Positions 8,154-17,879 are shown, numbered from the stretch's first letter. The stretch: 33,533 nucleotides of DNA from Nostoc punctiforme NIES-2108 (GCA_003326195.1 LXQE01000029.1:190196-223728), one strand, 5' to 3'. A program made the numbers and translations. The notes: generated by a model not told the origin, from the letters alone.

Positions 8154-8537
8154 TCAAAATTTAGTAACTGTCACACGAATACCAGAATCCAGTTTAGGAA
8201 CCTTGAGATACTCAATTGGTTCAGTACTGTGAGTCTTGGTTGGCTCCTGACATTGCTGAAAAAAAGCGCTTGGGTTATTGATGAACTCAAGCGGGTTAAT
8301 TTTTTGGCATCCTCGCTCCTGCATTAGGGAAATTGATTCAGCAGTTTGTTTTGGATTATTAGTCTGTCCGATAAAATTGCTCCATGTAGCGTTAATCGTA
8401 GCTGGTTCCGTCAATAAAACTCCAGCTTGATCGCGATCGCCTATTGTTATAGGAACATTCTCTTGGTTAGCATCGGCTCTCTGACTGAGAGTGAGTGCGC
8501 TAATCACAACGGCTAAGATAATATAAGAGGATTTCAT
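8154..8537 (-). CDS. Small secreted protein of unknown function
   Basis: A 127-residue protein starting with a clear signal peptide: MKSSYIILAVVISALTLS, then QRADA with probable cleavage after ADA at residue 23. The mature part is about 104 residues with two cysteines (77 and 96) that could form a disulfide in the periplasm, an N/Q-rich middle and a C-terminal IRVTVTKF strand. I do not recognise a family. It lies 42 bp upstream of the deaminase gene on the same strand, so the two may share a transcript, but nothing suggests a joint function. The signal peptide and normal composition support a real gene. Confidence 0.7.
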   Translation of the reverse strand: MKSSYIILAVVISALTLSQRADANQENVPITIGDRDQAGVLLTEPATINATWSNFIGQTNNPKQTAESISLMQERGCQKINPLEFINNPSAFFQQCQEPTKTHSTEPIEYLKVPKLDSGIRVTVTKF

Positions 8538-8928
8538 AATTCAATCTCTCAACATTTAATGTCAGTTTAATAATTACAATTGCCTAGATCAAAAACAAAG
8601 AAATAGGAGGCTAGCTTGAGTACTTCAGATTAACACAGGTAATAATAAATATAGCCAAACTTCATGAAAAAGATAGTGCAATCTAGTAAAATATGACTGA
8701 AGTTTGGCAATCTTGAACAATTTGCTTGAGCTATTTGTCTGGTTAATTTAGATAGTAACTGGATTTCTGCTGTCTTGTACTAGTCTGATGTAAACTAATT
8801 TATTGCTCTAACCACGCTGTCATTTGATACTTCTTTGTTAGGCTACGTTAAATTCAAGCTGGATAGGGTTGAAGATTAAATTTTGTGTAAATTAATTTTG
8901 TCTTACTACTTGTGTTCTAATCATTTGT

Positions 8929-8957
8929 ACCGACTTAATTACCTGTACTAAGTCGGT
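8929..8957. promoter_or_regulatory. Inverted repeat in the leader
   Basis: ACCGACTTA at 8929-8937 and TAAGTCGGT at 8949-8957 are perfect complements with an 11-base loop. No T-run follows on either side, so a protein-binding operator or an RNA hairpin is more likely than a terminator. It is about 730 bp upstream of the Wzc-like start. Confidence 0.5.
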
Positions 8958-9338
8958 CAGCCTAAAAATTTGTCTTATCGTAGCGAGCGATCAGACAGGA
9001 GGGAGCAGTAAAAATTAAACTGATTGTGAGTCCTTATAGGTTCAATACTCAAATCATGCAATTTTATGATTGCCAGTCCCGTATTATTCCCATTGACTAT
9101 TGTTCAGAGCAAGAATTCATTGTTAGTTAAAGTTTTGAAGTAGCTTAAGGAAATATCCGTCTAGTCTTTCTAGGTATCTCTTTTCACTGTCCAAAGCCTA
9201 TCTCCGAAGTGCTTACATTGCTTATAGACTAGCACAATTGAACTATTCCTTACCTGAAGGAATTGACTCCTCTTGTCTTTTCAAAATCAGCAAACCGAGA
9301 GTGAATATATTAGTATTTTGTATAAATTTTTTGTAAAG

Positions 9339-9367
9339 TTATTAAAATCAGTGTTCTTACATAATAT
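9339..9367 (+). promoter_or_regulatory. Possible sigma-70 promoter of the polysaccharide locus
   Basis: TTATTA (9339-9344) and TAATAT (9362-9367) are separated by 17 bases. The -10 element is good and the -35 is poor. In such A/T-rich DNA a chance match is quite possible, and the 5' leader would be about 310 bases. Confidence 0.2.
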
Positions 9368-9688
9368 GATAGTGATTGTTAGGTTACTAATCAATACTTG
9401 CGTTAGTAGTAACACAAAACTAAGTTAACAAAAATTAAGCCCCAAAAATGGAAAGCAACTAAATCAGGGATAAAATTGTGAGTTATCCTGGCTTTGCTGT
9501 CAGTAGAATATCAATCTAAACTATTAGTTAACTTCAGATATTGAAGAACCTTAGCAATAAGGTATTAGCTAACAATCAACCCAAATATTAATATCACAAG
9601 GTAGACTACAGTGTTACTGTATTCCAAATTGTGAGAACAATCTGCTGTAAGTAAATAGTCTTTCTTTTTATAAAAGTTTACATATATT

Positions 9689-11893
9689 ATGACGATGGAA
9701 TCTTTACCAAATTTTGAAGAAGTAAATATTCAGAAATACTTAGAAGTTTTTCAACGGCGTTGGCTACCTCTAGTTGGAATTTTCGCCATATCTGTTAGCC
9801 TTGGATGCTTGTATGCATTTTCACTAAAACCTTCATACAAGGCAGAAGGAAGTTTGATGATTAAAACAAATCGCTCTTCCTCACTCACGGGCTTACCGGA
9901 TGACATAGGACGCCTAGAAGCTTTGAATGTGAACGACAATCCCCTGGAAACTCAGGTGAGAGTTATTGGCTCGAATCCAGTAATTGAGAAAACGATTAAT
10001 TCCCTCAACCTTAAAGATAGTCAAGGCAAACTGCTCTCGATTCCCAATTTGGCAAAACAACTAAAAATAGAAGGAATTAAAGGCACTGATGTTGTACAAC
10101 TTTCTTATAAAGGTGGCGATCCAGAACTAGCTGCCAAAATCGTTAATGAAGTTATTGACAGTTATATCGATCTAAATATCAAGGCTAATCAGAATGAAGC
10201 ACGGACAGCCAAACAAGTTCTTGTAACGGAAGTACCTAAAGCTGAGGAAGTTGTCAGAAGAGCCGAATCAAAACTGCGGCTATTTAAAGAAACGAATAAG
10301 GTTGTTGTCCTAGAACAAGAAGCAGCCGCAGCAGTCGATACCATTTCTAAGTTAGGAAACCAAATTTCTCAAGCTTTAGCTCAACTAGATGATGTGAAAG
10401 GTCGTCTAGAACAGTTAAGCAGTGAAGCTCAGGTAGATTCACGGCAAGGTGTAATCGAATCTGAATTGAGTCAAGCACCTGGAGTTCAGAAAGTGCTAGC
10501 CCAACTTCAAGAAACAGAAAGCCAACTTGCACTAGAGCGTACCCGTTTTTCACCTGAACACCCTACAATTACTAACTTAGAAGAAAAAGTCTTAGCTCTT
10601 AAGAACTTGTTAAAAGAGCGGACAGGACAAGTAGCTGGTGGAGCGCAGATAACACAGGGAAGTTTACAGGTTGGACAACTGCGCCAAAGCCTAATTGCAG
10701 ATATTACTCGTGCTCAGGCAGAACGTGTTGGACTGGAGAGACAAATTGCCACACTCAAACAACAGCAAAATGCCTATATCAAACGAGCAAATAATTTGCC
10801 AAGGCTAGAACAAAGTCAACGAGAGCTAGAACGGAAACTGCAAGCAGCTCAAACGACTTACGAAACACTCTTAAAGAAACGCCAAGAGATTGATATTGCA
10901 CAGAATCAAAAGATTCCTAATGCTCGTGTTATTTCCTATGCTTTAACCCCTGATAAAGCAGAAGGGCCTCGAAAAATGCTGTTTATTATTGGTGGAGCAG
11001 GAATTGGTTTTTTCTTAGGTATCATTGTCGCCTTTACTTTAGACTTGATAGACCGCTCGGTGAAGACCGTCAAAGAAGCCAAAGAAGTCTTGAGATACAG
11101 TGTTTTGGGAGTGATTCCTGCACAAGGTAGAAATGGTAAAGATCATTCTTCTATACCAGGACTTGATAGACCTATTCCCAAAATTATTGGCAGAGATATT
11201 CCTTACTTCCCTGTTGGTAATGCATATCAAATACTACAAGTGAACTTGAAGTTCCTCTGTTCTGATAAACCGCTCAAAAGCATTGTAATTACAAGTTCCG
11301 TTGCCAAAGAAGGAAAGTCTGACGTATCTGCAAATTTAGCTGTGACTATGGCTCAGGCGGGGCGTAGGGTGTTGTTGGTGGATGCAGATATGCGTCATCC
11401 CATACAGCATCATATCTGGGGGCTAACAAATACAATGGGACTAAGTAATATCCTAATTAATCAAGCTTCTTTAGATACAGTTGTTCAGCAAGTAATGCCT
11501 AATTTGGAAGTTCTTACTTCTGGAGTTTTGCCTCCAAATCCAGTGGCAATGCTAGATTCTCAACGTATGGCGGCATTAATTAGTAACTTTGGGAGAGATT
11601 ACGATCTTGTAATCTTCGATACTCCTCCACTGTCAGGAATAGCAGATGCTGCTGTTTTAAGCACCTTGACTGACGGTATCTTATTAGTCGTTCGTCCTGG
11701 AGTGGTTGACTTGAATAGTGCAAATGCAGCTAAAGAGTTTTTAACTCAGTCAGGTCAGAAGGTATTAGGGATAGTCATCAATGGTGTGAACACTAAAAAT
11801 GAACCTAATAATTATTTTTATGAGACTAAAAAACGACAAATTGAACAAGATTTGGTATCTAGCAGTTTAACTAAATTTCGCAAAGAGCGTTAA
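9689..11893 (+). CDS. Wzc-like polysaccharide co-polymerase / tyrosine autokinase
   Basis: A 734-residue inner-membrane protein of the Wzz/GumC-BY-kinase fusion type, which sets chain length in Wzy-dependent polysaccharide export. It has a short cytoplasmic N-terminus, TM1 at about 29-50, a periplasmic Wzz domain, a coiled-coil region (about 165-400, rich in E/Q/L), then TM2 at about 432-452 (MLFIIGGAGIGFFLGIIVAF). The C-terminal ATPase has Walker A (VAKEGKSDVSANL, about 538-548), Walker A' (VLLVDADMRHP, about 562-570) and Walker B (LVIFDTPP, about 641-648). Two things stand out. The usual GKST/GKTT is GKSD, and the C-terminal tail has only two tyrosines (NYFYE) in place of a Tyr-rich cluster. 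Kinase signalling may therefore be weak or unusual. It is the first gene of the locus. Confidence 0.93.
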   Translation: MTMESLPNFEEVNIQKYLEVFQRRWLPLVGIFAISVSLGCLYAFSLKPSYKAEGSLMIKTNRSSSLTGLPDDIGRLEALNVNDNPLETQVRVIGSNPVIEKTINSLNLKDSQGKLLSIPNLAKQLKIEGIKGTDVVQLSYKGGDPELAAKIVNEVIDSYIDLNIKANQNEARTAKQVLVTEVPKAEEVVRRAESKLRLFKETNKVVVLEQEAAAAVDTISKLGNQISQALAQLDDVKGRLEQLSSEAQVDSRQGVIESELSQAPGVQKVLAQLQETESQLALERTRFSPEHPTITNLEEKVLALKNLLKERTGQVAGGAQITQGSLQVGQLRQSLIADITRAQAERVGLERQIATLKQQQNAYIKRANNLPRLEQSQRELERKLQAAQTTYETLLKKRQEIDIAQNQKIPNARVISYALTPDKAEGPRKMLFIIGGAGIGFFLGIIVAFTLDLIDRSVKTVKEAKEVLRYSVLGVIPAQGRNGKDHSSIPGLDRPIPKIIGRDIPYFPVGNAYQILQVNLKFLCSDKPLKSIVITSSVAKEGKSDVSANLAVTMAQAGRRVLLVDADMRHPIQHHIWGLTNTMGLSNILINQASLDTVVQQVMPNLEVLTSGVLPPNPVAMLDSQRMAALISNFGRDYDLVIFDTPPLSGIADAAVLSTLTDGILLVVRPGVVDLNSANAAKEFLTQSGQKVLGIVINGVNTKNEPNNYFYETKKRQIEQDLVSSSLTKFRKER

Positions 11894-11948
11894 GTTCTCT
11901 TAGAAAATGTAAAAGCTACCATCACTACAACCATCTAAACCCAATTTT

Positions 11949-12917
11949 GTGACTGTAGGAATAATGGATAAAACTAAAATCAGAACTTCTTGTTTAATTA
12001 ATAATTACAATTATGGCGAATTTCTCTCTGAAGCAATTGATAGTGCTTTAAATCAGACAGTTAAATTTGATGAGATTATCATTGTTGATGACGCATCCAC
12101 AGATAATTCTGCGGAAATTATCAATAACTTTACTCAATTAGCTAATGTTAAATCTATCTTTAAAGAACAAAATCAAGGACAATTATCATCTTTTAATGAA
12201 GGCTTTTTAGCTGCTAGGGGTGACATTATATTTTTTTTAGACGCTGATGATATTTATGAACCTCAGTATTTAGAAAATGCCCTAAACTTTTACAATAGAC
12301 GTAGTGAATGTGATTTTGTATTTTGTGCGTATAAAAAATTTGGAGCAGTAGAAGGGACATTTCAAGACGATGCAGTTGATTTAGATTTGGGTTATTCAGT
12401 AATTAGAACTTTATATAATGGTGAATGGATTGGTTCTATAACTTCAACATTATCAATACGTAGAGAAATAGTCAGAAAATTTTTACCTATTCCAAATTTA
12501 GAGGATTGGCGTGTAAGGGCTGATGACTGTTTGGTATGGGGAGCTTCTTTGGTGGGGGCTAAAAAGTTTTATATGTATAAACCTTTAGTCATGTATAGAA
12601 TACATGAAAATAATCAGTATCATAATAAGAACTTTTTAGATATAGACAAAAACTATGAATACAAAAGATTCTGGAAACGTAATTCCTTGTTTAATTACAT
12701 TCTGCAAAAAAACAATTTTAGCTCACCATTACTCTTAGCTTTTACATCTATCAAGGAGTTACAAACAATACCATGCCCAAAATATCAGGATTTTGTTACT
12801 TATTTGAAAATAATATTTTTATTTGAGCATAGTTTGTATTGGAAAATCAAGGGCATTATTTTCTTATTTAGCTATTTTTTGAAAATTTTAATTAGTGGTA
12901 AATTAAAAACCTTGTAA
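11949..12917 (+). CDS. Glycosyltransferase family 2
   Basis: A GT-A fold inverting glycosyltransferase of about 317-322 residues. Counting from the ATG at 11964, the family-2 signature is IIIVDDASTDNS (38-49), followed by a GQLSSFNEG segment and the metal/nucleotide-sugar DxD motif FFLDADD (90-96). The C-terminal 70 residues include hydrophobic stretches (IIFLF...GIIFLFSYFLKILI) that may hold it to the membrane. The frame can open at GTG 11949, but TAGGA sits at a good distance before ATG 11964, which I prefer. It should add one sugar to the lipid-linked repeat unit; donor and linkage cannot be read from the sequence. The DNA is markedly A/T-rich, as in the next genes. Confidence 0.9.
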   Translation: MTVGIMDKTKIRTSCLINNYNYGEFLSEAIDSALNQTVKFDEIIIVDDASTDNSAEIINNFTQLANVKSIFKEQNQGQLSSFNEGFLAARGDIIFFLDADDIYEPQYLENALNFYNRRSECDFVFCAYKKFGAVEGTFQDDAVDLDLGYSVIRTLYNGEWIGSITSTLSIRREIVRKFLPIPNLEDWRVRADDCLVWGASLVGAKKFYMYKPLVMYRIHENNQYHNKNFLDIDKNYEYKRFWKRNSLFNYILQKNNFSSPLLLAFTSIKELQTIPCPKYQDFVTYLKIIFLFEHSLYWKIKGIIFLFSYFLKILISGKLKTL

Positions 12918-13037
12918 GCGCTCACTAATGTAAGTTACTGAATAAATACACTTTATTTTGTATTTGAGAAACTGAAAAAGTTGCATCAGCGAGATTGATA
13001 AATATAAATAATTGTATGTGATTAATTCACAAAAATA

Positions 13038-14360
13038 ATGTTAAGCAAATTAAAAATTAAAAACTTCTCGAAATTTAAATCTCGTTCTGGACTGCGTGCA
13101 ATTGTTGCTAATACAGGTTGGTTATTTGCCGATCGCATTCTACGTATGGGTGCAAGCTTGGTTGTAGGAGTATGGGTAGCACGTTATTTAGGAGTAAAAC
13201 AGTATGGTCTATTTAACTATGCTTTAGCTTTTGTTGCCTTATTCAGCCCAATTTTTACTCTCGGACTAGACGACGTAGTAGTTCGCCATCTTGTGCGTCA
13301 ATCATCAAACAAAGAGGAAATTTTAGGAACTACTTTTTGGCTAAAATTTTTGGGTGGAATTGCTTCTGTTTTATTGGCAGTTAGCACGATGTTTTTCTTA
13401 GGTGAGCATGAAACACTAAAGATATGGCTAGTTGCAATTTTAGGAATAGCAGGAGTTTTTAGGGCATCTGATACTATTGAACTGTGGTTTCAATCACAGG
13501 TGCAGTCAAAATATACTGTAATCGCTAAAAACTCGGCGTTTCTGCTAAATACTCTCATCAAAATCGCACTGATTTTAACAAAAGCACCGTTGCTAGCTTT
13601 TGCTTTGGTAACATTAGCAGAATTTGCAATGAGTGCAATTGGCTTACTAATTGTTTACCAAGTCAAAGGGTCTTCATTGTGGTTATGGCGTTGGAGCATT
13701 GCGTCTGCCAAAACTCTTCTGAAAGAGAGTTTACCTCTAATTTTTTCGGGGTTCGCCATCATGATTTTTATGAGAATAGATCAGGTGATGTTAGGTCAAA
13801 TGATCGGAGATAGTGAGGTTGGTATTTATTCTGCTGCTGTACGTGTTTCTGAAATTTGGTATTTTATTCCGGGGGCTATTGTTTCTTCTGTTGCTCCAGC
13901 AATTTATGCCGCCAAGGAAAAATCAGAAAGTCTTTACTATCAGCGAATAGGACAATTACTCAGTCTCATGACATGTATATCTTTAGCAATTGCTCTTCCA
14001 ATGTCCTTTTTATCTGACAAGATAATTATGGTGATGTTTGGAAGTGGATATGCAGAGGCAGGACCAATATTAGCAGTTCATATTTGGACTTCTTTGTTTG
14101 TATTTATGGGTCTTGCAACATCACCTTGGTTTATTGCTGAAGGTTTGAACCACGTTTCTTTAGGTAAGACTTTATTTGGAGCGATACTAAACATTGTTCT
14201 CAATTTATTACTTATTCCTAAATACGCAGGACTTGGGGCTGCGATCGCAACAATAATATCTCAAGCTGCTGCTGCTTTTATATGTAACGCATTTGATTCA
14301 AGAACACAAAAGCTATTTAAAATTCAGGTGCGATCGCTTATTCATTTTTACAAATACTGA
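13038..14360 (+). CDS. Wzx-like oligosaccharide flippase
   Basis: A 440-residue polytopic membrane protein of the MOP/polysaccharide-transport superfamily, with about 12 predicted transmembrane segments. Typical features are the N-terminal NTGWLFADRILRMGASLVVG, VARYLGVKQYGLFNYALAF, and the mid-protein MRIDQVMLGQMIGDSEVGIYSAAVRVSEIWYF segment that marks this family. It would move the undecaprenyl-PP-linked repeat unit to the periplasmic face of the inner membrane, where the Wzy-like protein polymerises it. It sits between glycosyltransferase genes as flippases usually do. Length and topology are complete. Substrate specificity cannot be told. Confidence 0.92.
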   Translation: MLSKLKIKNFSKFKSRSGLRAIVANTGWLFADRILRMGASLVVGVWVARYLGVKQYGLFNYALAFVALFSPIFTLGLDDVVVRHLVRQSSNKEEILGTTFWLKFLGGIASVLLAVSTMFFLGEHETLKIWLVAILGIAGVFRASDTIELWFQSQVQSKYTVIAKNSAFLLNTLIKIALILTKAPLLAFALVTLAEFAMSAIGLLIVYQVKGSSLWLWRWSIASAKTLLKESLPLIFSGFAIMIFMRIDQVMLGQMIGDSEVGIYSAAVRVSEIWYFIPGAIVSSVAPAIYAAKEKSESLYYQRIGQLLSLMTCISLAIALPMSFLSDKIIMVMFGSGYAEAGPILAVHIWTSLFVFMGLATSPWFIAEGLNHVSLGKTLFGAILNIVLNLLLIPKYAGLGAAIATIISQAAAAFICNAFDSRTQKLFKIQVRSLIHFYKY

Positions 14361-14381
14361 TCGTTATTATTTAAATTTTAT

Positions 14382-15311
14382 ATGATGCAAACACCAGTAA
14401 CTTTTATCATTTTTAAACGCCCCCAAATAACAGAAAAAGTTTTTGAGGCTATTCGCCAAGCCAAGCCAACAAAACTTTTTGTAATTGCAGATGGTCCCCG
14501 CACTAACCGCGAAGATGAGGCAGAAAAATGCGAAGCGACTAGGGCAATTATTGAGAGAGTTGATTGGGATTGTGAAGTAATAAAAAATTATTCTGATATC
14601 AACTTAGGTTGTGCAAAACGGGTATCAAGTGGTTTAGATTGGGTCTTTAATAATGTTGAGGAGACAATTATTTTAGAAGATGATTGTATTCCTCACCCAA
14701 CTTTTTTTAGGTTTAGCCAAGAACTGCTAGAAAAATATAGAAATGATACCAGAATCGCCACAATCTCTGCTCAAAATCTTCAACTTGGACAAAAACGTAC
14801 AAATTACAGTTACTATTTTTCTCGCTACAACCACTGCTGGGGTTGGGCAAGTTGGAGACGTGCTTGGCAACATTATGATTTGACTATCAAACTCTGGAAA
14901 GAGGTGCAAGCAGAAAACCTTTTACATGACATTCTTATAGATCAAAAAGCGGTAAATTATTGGCAACGAATATTTCAATCTGTTTATGATAATCCTACAG
15001 GTATAACCTGGGATTACCAATGGACATTTGCTTGTTGGATGCAGAGAAGCTTAAGTATTATTCCCAATGTCAATTTAATCTCTAATGTCGGTGTTGGTGC
15101 AGACGCAACTCATTTCACTTCAAATCAAGAATTTTCCTTCATCAATATGCCGATGCAAGCAATGGAATTTCCCTTAAAGCATCCACCATTTATTGTCAGG
15201 AATGTAGAAGCAGATAATTTTACACAGAAAACAGTCTATAAAGCAACTGCGTTGGACATTTTTAAAGAGGAAGTGAAGAAAAGGTTGAATTACTCAGCTA
15301 TAAAAAAATAG
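14382..15311 (+). CDS. GT-A type glycosyltransferase (HlpA-like)
   Basis: A 309-residue protein starting VTFIIFKRPQITEKVFEAI, with the acidic metal-binding motif ILEDDC (97-102) and the aromatic run WGWASWRRAW at about 148-157. This pattern is found in bacterial proteins annotated as glycosyltransferases or hemolytic-protein HlpA-like, with a fold related to GNT-I/GT-A enzymes. It has no signal peptide or membrane segment, so it probably acts at the cytoplasmic face during repeat-unit assembly. It begins 21 bp after the flippase stop and ends 18 bp before the polymerase start, which supports one operon. The donor sugar is unknown. Confidence 0.8.
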   Translation: MMQTPVTFIIFKRPQITEKVFEAIRQAKPTKLFVIADGPRTNREDEAEKCEATRAIIERVDWDCEVIKNYSDINLGCAKRVSSGLDWVFNNVEETIILEDDCIPHPTFFRFSQELLEKYRNDTRIATISAQNLQLGQKRTNYSYYFSRYNHCWGWASWRRAWQHYDLTIKLWKEVQAENLLHDILIDQKAVNYWQRIFQSVYDNPTGITWDYQWTFACWMQRSLSIIPNVNLISNVGVGADATHFTSNQEFSFINMPMQAMEFPLKHPPFIVRNVEADNFTQKTVYKATALDIFKEEVKKRLNYSAIKK

Positions 15312-15329
15312 ATTAATTAAATATCCCAA

Positions 15330-16559
15330 ATGAAAGTAAAATTAACAGAAAAAATATTAACTATCTTGCTATTACTCATTGCTGTAGGGGCATTAACAAT
15401 ACACCCCGCACAAGAAGTTTCCATGTCTACACTTGGAGGTGATAAGCTAGATACTATCTTCAATATAGTTTCATATTTAATCCTATTTTATTTCCTAATT
15501 TTATACTGGAAAGGTTTTATTTATGTAATTATTAGAAGTCCACTACAGTTTTTGTTACTAGCAATAGTTATATTTTCTCTTTTATGGTCAGAAGACCTAA
15601 GTTCTAGTCTTACTTATTTAAGAGGTCTAATCCGAATATATTTTCTTGCCATCTATTTAGCAATGCGTTATCCCCTTAAGGAACAAATTAAGCTGATAGC
15701 TTGGGCACTTGGGGTAGCTGCATCATTATCTATGCTATTTTCTGCATTCGTACCAGGTTATATTCACGAATCACCTGAATTACTAGGTATGTGGAGTGGA
15801 ATTTATGGTCATAAAAATGAATTAGGTTACATGATGGCTTGGAGTGCAGGAGTTTTTTTGCACCTAGCTCTTAGTGGCCATCGATATCGCTGGTTGATGT
15901 GGGCACTATGTGGGATATCTATATGTCTAATTATCCTTTCACGTTCAACAACGTCTTTAACGATTTTATTGACAATGATATTACTTTTACCTTTCTATAG
16001 ATCTCTGAAGAAAACTAATTATAAATTACAAGTTATTACGATCACTTCAACTTTGATGTTACTGATGATTTCTTCGATATTACTTCTCAATAATGCCGAA
16101 ACTGTAGTTGGTACTTCTGGTAAAGACCTTACCTTCAATGGACGCTCTGACCTCTGGGAGCTAGTAATTTCTAAGATTTTGGAAAGACCTTGGTTAGGTT
16201 ATGGATTTTCGGGATTTTGGACTAGTAATGCTGCATCCAAATTAAGAGCTACTTACGATTGGGCAAGTAACGCCCATAATGGTTTTTTAGAATTATTGTT
16301 AGAATTGGGATTTGTAGGATTTTTGACTTTTGCAGCAGGGTTTGTCCGGTTTTTCGTAATGGCATTGACTCGAATTATTTCTGTCGCTAAAAAGCCGGAA
16401 GATTATTGGCCAATGCAGATGCTAATTATTATAGTCATAGTTAATTTTTCAGAAGCCAGATTATTAACTCCTAGCTGGAATTGGTTAATGTATATCACCA
16501 TGTCATTATCTTTGACTGTTGAATATCAACGAAATCGTAAAAATATTTTAGTCAATTAG
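15330..16559 (+). CDS. Wzy-like polymerase / O-antigen ligase family
   Basis: A 409-residue membrane protein with about ten predicted transmembrane segments and the Wzy_C/O-antigen-ligase signature in the large periplasmic loop: GIYGHKNELGYMMAW (about 158-172), then FNGRSDLWELVISKILERPW and LGYGFSGFW, followed by NAHNGFLELLLELGFVG. Proteins of this family either join repeat units at the periplasmic face (polymerase) or transfer a finished chain to an acceptor (ligase). Since the locus also has a flippase and a Wzc-like protein and no lipid-A context, polymerase is the better reading. The order flippase, transferase, polymerase is common in variable polysaccharide loci. Confidence 0.88.
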   Translation: MKVKLTEKILTILLLLIAVGALTIHPAQEVSMSTLGGDKLDTIFNIVSYLILFYFLILYWKGFIYVIIRSPLQFLLLAIVIFSLLWSEDLSSSLTYLRGLIRIYFLAIYLAMRYPLKEQIKLIAWALGVAASLSMLFSAFVPGYIHESPELLGMWSGIYGHKNELGYMMAWSAGVFLHLALSGHRYRWLMWALCGISICLIILSRSTTSLTILLTMILLLPFYRSLKKTNYKLQVITITSTLMLLMISSILLLNNAETVVGTSGKDLTFNGRSDLWELVISKILERPWLGYGFSGFWTSNAASKLRATYDWASNAHNGFLELLLELGFVGFLTFAAGFVRFFVMALTRIISVAKKPEDYWPMQMLIIIVIVNFSEARLLTPSWNWLMYITMSLSLTVEYQRNRKNILVN

Positions 16560-16607
16560 TTTTTATGCCAGTCAGAAATAGTTTTAGTGATTATTAAGTT
16601 AATAAAA

Positions 16608-17879
16608 ATGAAAATTTTACATATTAGTACCCATGATATTAATGGCGGTGCAGCGAGGGCTGCATATCGCTTACACGCAGGTTTACAGGATATAGGACTA
16701 CAGTCACAAATGTTAGTTCAGGAAAAATATAGTAATGATAAAACAGTAATTGCACCTAAAATTAGACTGTTTCAAGGCATTGCTAAGGCAAAGTTGACAG
16801 TTGAAAGTTTGCCATTAAAGCTTTATCGTCAAAAGAAAAATACTCCATTTTTTACTCAATGGTTGCCAGATAAAGTTATTCCTAAAGTTGCTCAGATTAA
16901 TCCAGATATAATCAATCTTCATTGGATTAGCGGAGGTTTTATGCAAATAGAAACATTTGCTAAACTGAAGCGTCCTCTAGTTTGGACTCTCCATGATATG
17001 TGGGGGTTTACTGGAGGGTGTCACGTTACTGGAGAATGCGATCGCTACAAAGTATCCTGTGGGGCTTGTCCTCAACTCAGCAGTGGTAATGAGTGGGATC
17101 TATCTCGTTGGGTATGGCAGCGCAAAGTAAAAGCCTGGAAAAATTTAAATTTAACTCTGGTTTCACCAAGTTCTTGGTTAGCGCAGTGCGCTCGTTCCAG
17201 TTCTTTGTTTCAGAATTTGCGAATCGAGGTAATTCCCCACGGACTGGATACTCAAAAATATCGACCGATTAATCAACATTTTGCCCGCGAAGCACTCAAT
17301 CTACCCCAGGATAAGAAGCTGATACTTTTTGGAGCGATAGAAGCAACAAGCGATAGAAATAAAGGATTTCATTTATTGCAACCAGCTTTACAAGAATTGA
17401 GTAAATCTGGCTGGAAGGATGACTTGGAAGTTGTGATTTTTGGAGCATTTCAACCCGAAAATCCACCTGATTTAGGCTTCAAAACCCACTATTTGGGACA
17501 CTTACATGATGATATATCTTTAGCGACTGTTTACTCAGCTGCTGATGTAATGCTTGTACCATCTCTTCAAGAATCTTTTGGACAGACAGCTTCGGAATCA
17601 TTCGCTTGTGGTACTCCAGTTGTGGCGTTTAATGCTACTGGCTTAAAAGATATTGTCGATCATCAGCAGAATGGCTATTTGGCTAAACCTTATGAAGTTG
17701 AGGATTTTACCAAAGGAATCGCCTGGGTACTTGAAAATGAACAGAGGTTGCAAAAACTATCATTTTATGCTCGTGATAAAGCAGAGAAAGAATTCACTCT
17801 AGAACTTCAAGCAGGTCGTTATTCAGCCTTGTTTCAGGAAATATTGATGATAGCCAAGAAATCTTCATTGAGTAATTAA
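16608..17879 (+). CDS. Glycosyltransferase family 4
   Basis: A retaining GT-B enzyme of 423 residues from the ATG at 16608. The frame extends to a GTG at 16587, but MKILHISTHDINGGAARAAY is the normal N-terminus of this family, so the ATG is chosen. The acceptor-side motif GGAARAAYRLHAGLQ is near the start. The donor-binding half contains SLQESFGQTASESFACGTPVVAF (about 318-340), with the E-x7-E pair of GT4 enzymes. A Cys-rich insert (CHVTGECDRYKVSCGACP, about 139-156) could hold a metal or disulfides; it is seen in WcaL/WcaC-like relatives. Role: a cytoplasmic sugar transferase in repeat-unit building. Confidence 0.88.
   Translation: MKILHISTHDINGGAARAAYRLHAGLQDIGLQSQMLVQEKYSNDKTVIAPKIRLFQGIAKAKLTVESLPLKLYRQKKNTPFFTQWLPDKVIPKVAQINPDIINLHWISGGFMQIETFAKLKRPLVWTLHDMWGFTGGCHVTGECDRYKVSCGACPQLSSGNEWDLSRWVWQRKVKAWKNLNLTLVSPSSWLAQCARSSSLFQNLRIEVIPHGLDTQKYRPINQHFAREALNLPQDKKLILFGAIEATSDRNKGFHLLQPALQELSKSGWKDDLEVVIFGAFQPENPPDLGFKTHYLGHLHDDISLATVYSAADVMLVPSLQESFGQTASESFACGTPVVAFNATGLKDIVDHQQNGYLAKPYEVEDFTKGIAWVLENEQRLQKLSFYARDKAEKEFTLELQAGRYSALFQEILMIAKKSSLSN

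Larger units (their letters stand above)
8538..9688. other. 1.15-kb gene-free leader of the polysaccharide locus
   Basis: This region separates divergent genes: the small secreted protein (minus) and the Wzc-like gene (plus). It holds a 9-bp hairpin at 8929-8957 and a shorter one (ATTCCTT-ACCTG-AAGGAAT) at 9245-9263. A stretch with AGGAGGG at 8998-9004 is followed, too far downstream, by a GTG-started 34-codon frame (9026-9130) that I do not call. No protein gene is supported. Its length and hairpins suggest a long regulated promoter/leader for the exopolysaccharide cluster, but that is inference. Confidence 0.5.

Noticed and set aside
8990..9060. Possible tRNA-like end (GGTTCAATACTC)
   Set aside because: No acceptor, D-arm or anticodon arm pairs at the required distances.
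9026..9130. GTG-started 34-codon frame in the leader of the polysaccharide locus
   Set aside because: The only good Shine-Dalgarno (AGGAGGG at 8998-9004) is about 22 bases away, too far, and the peptide resembles nothing I know.
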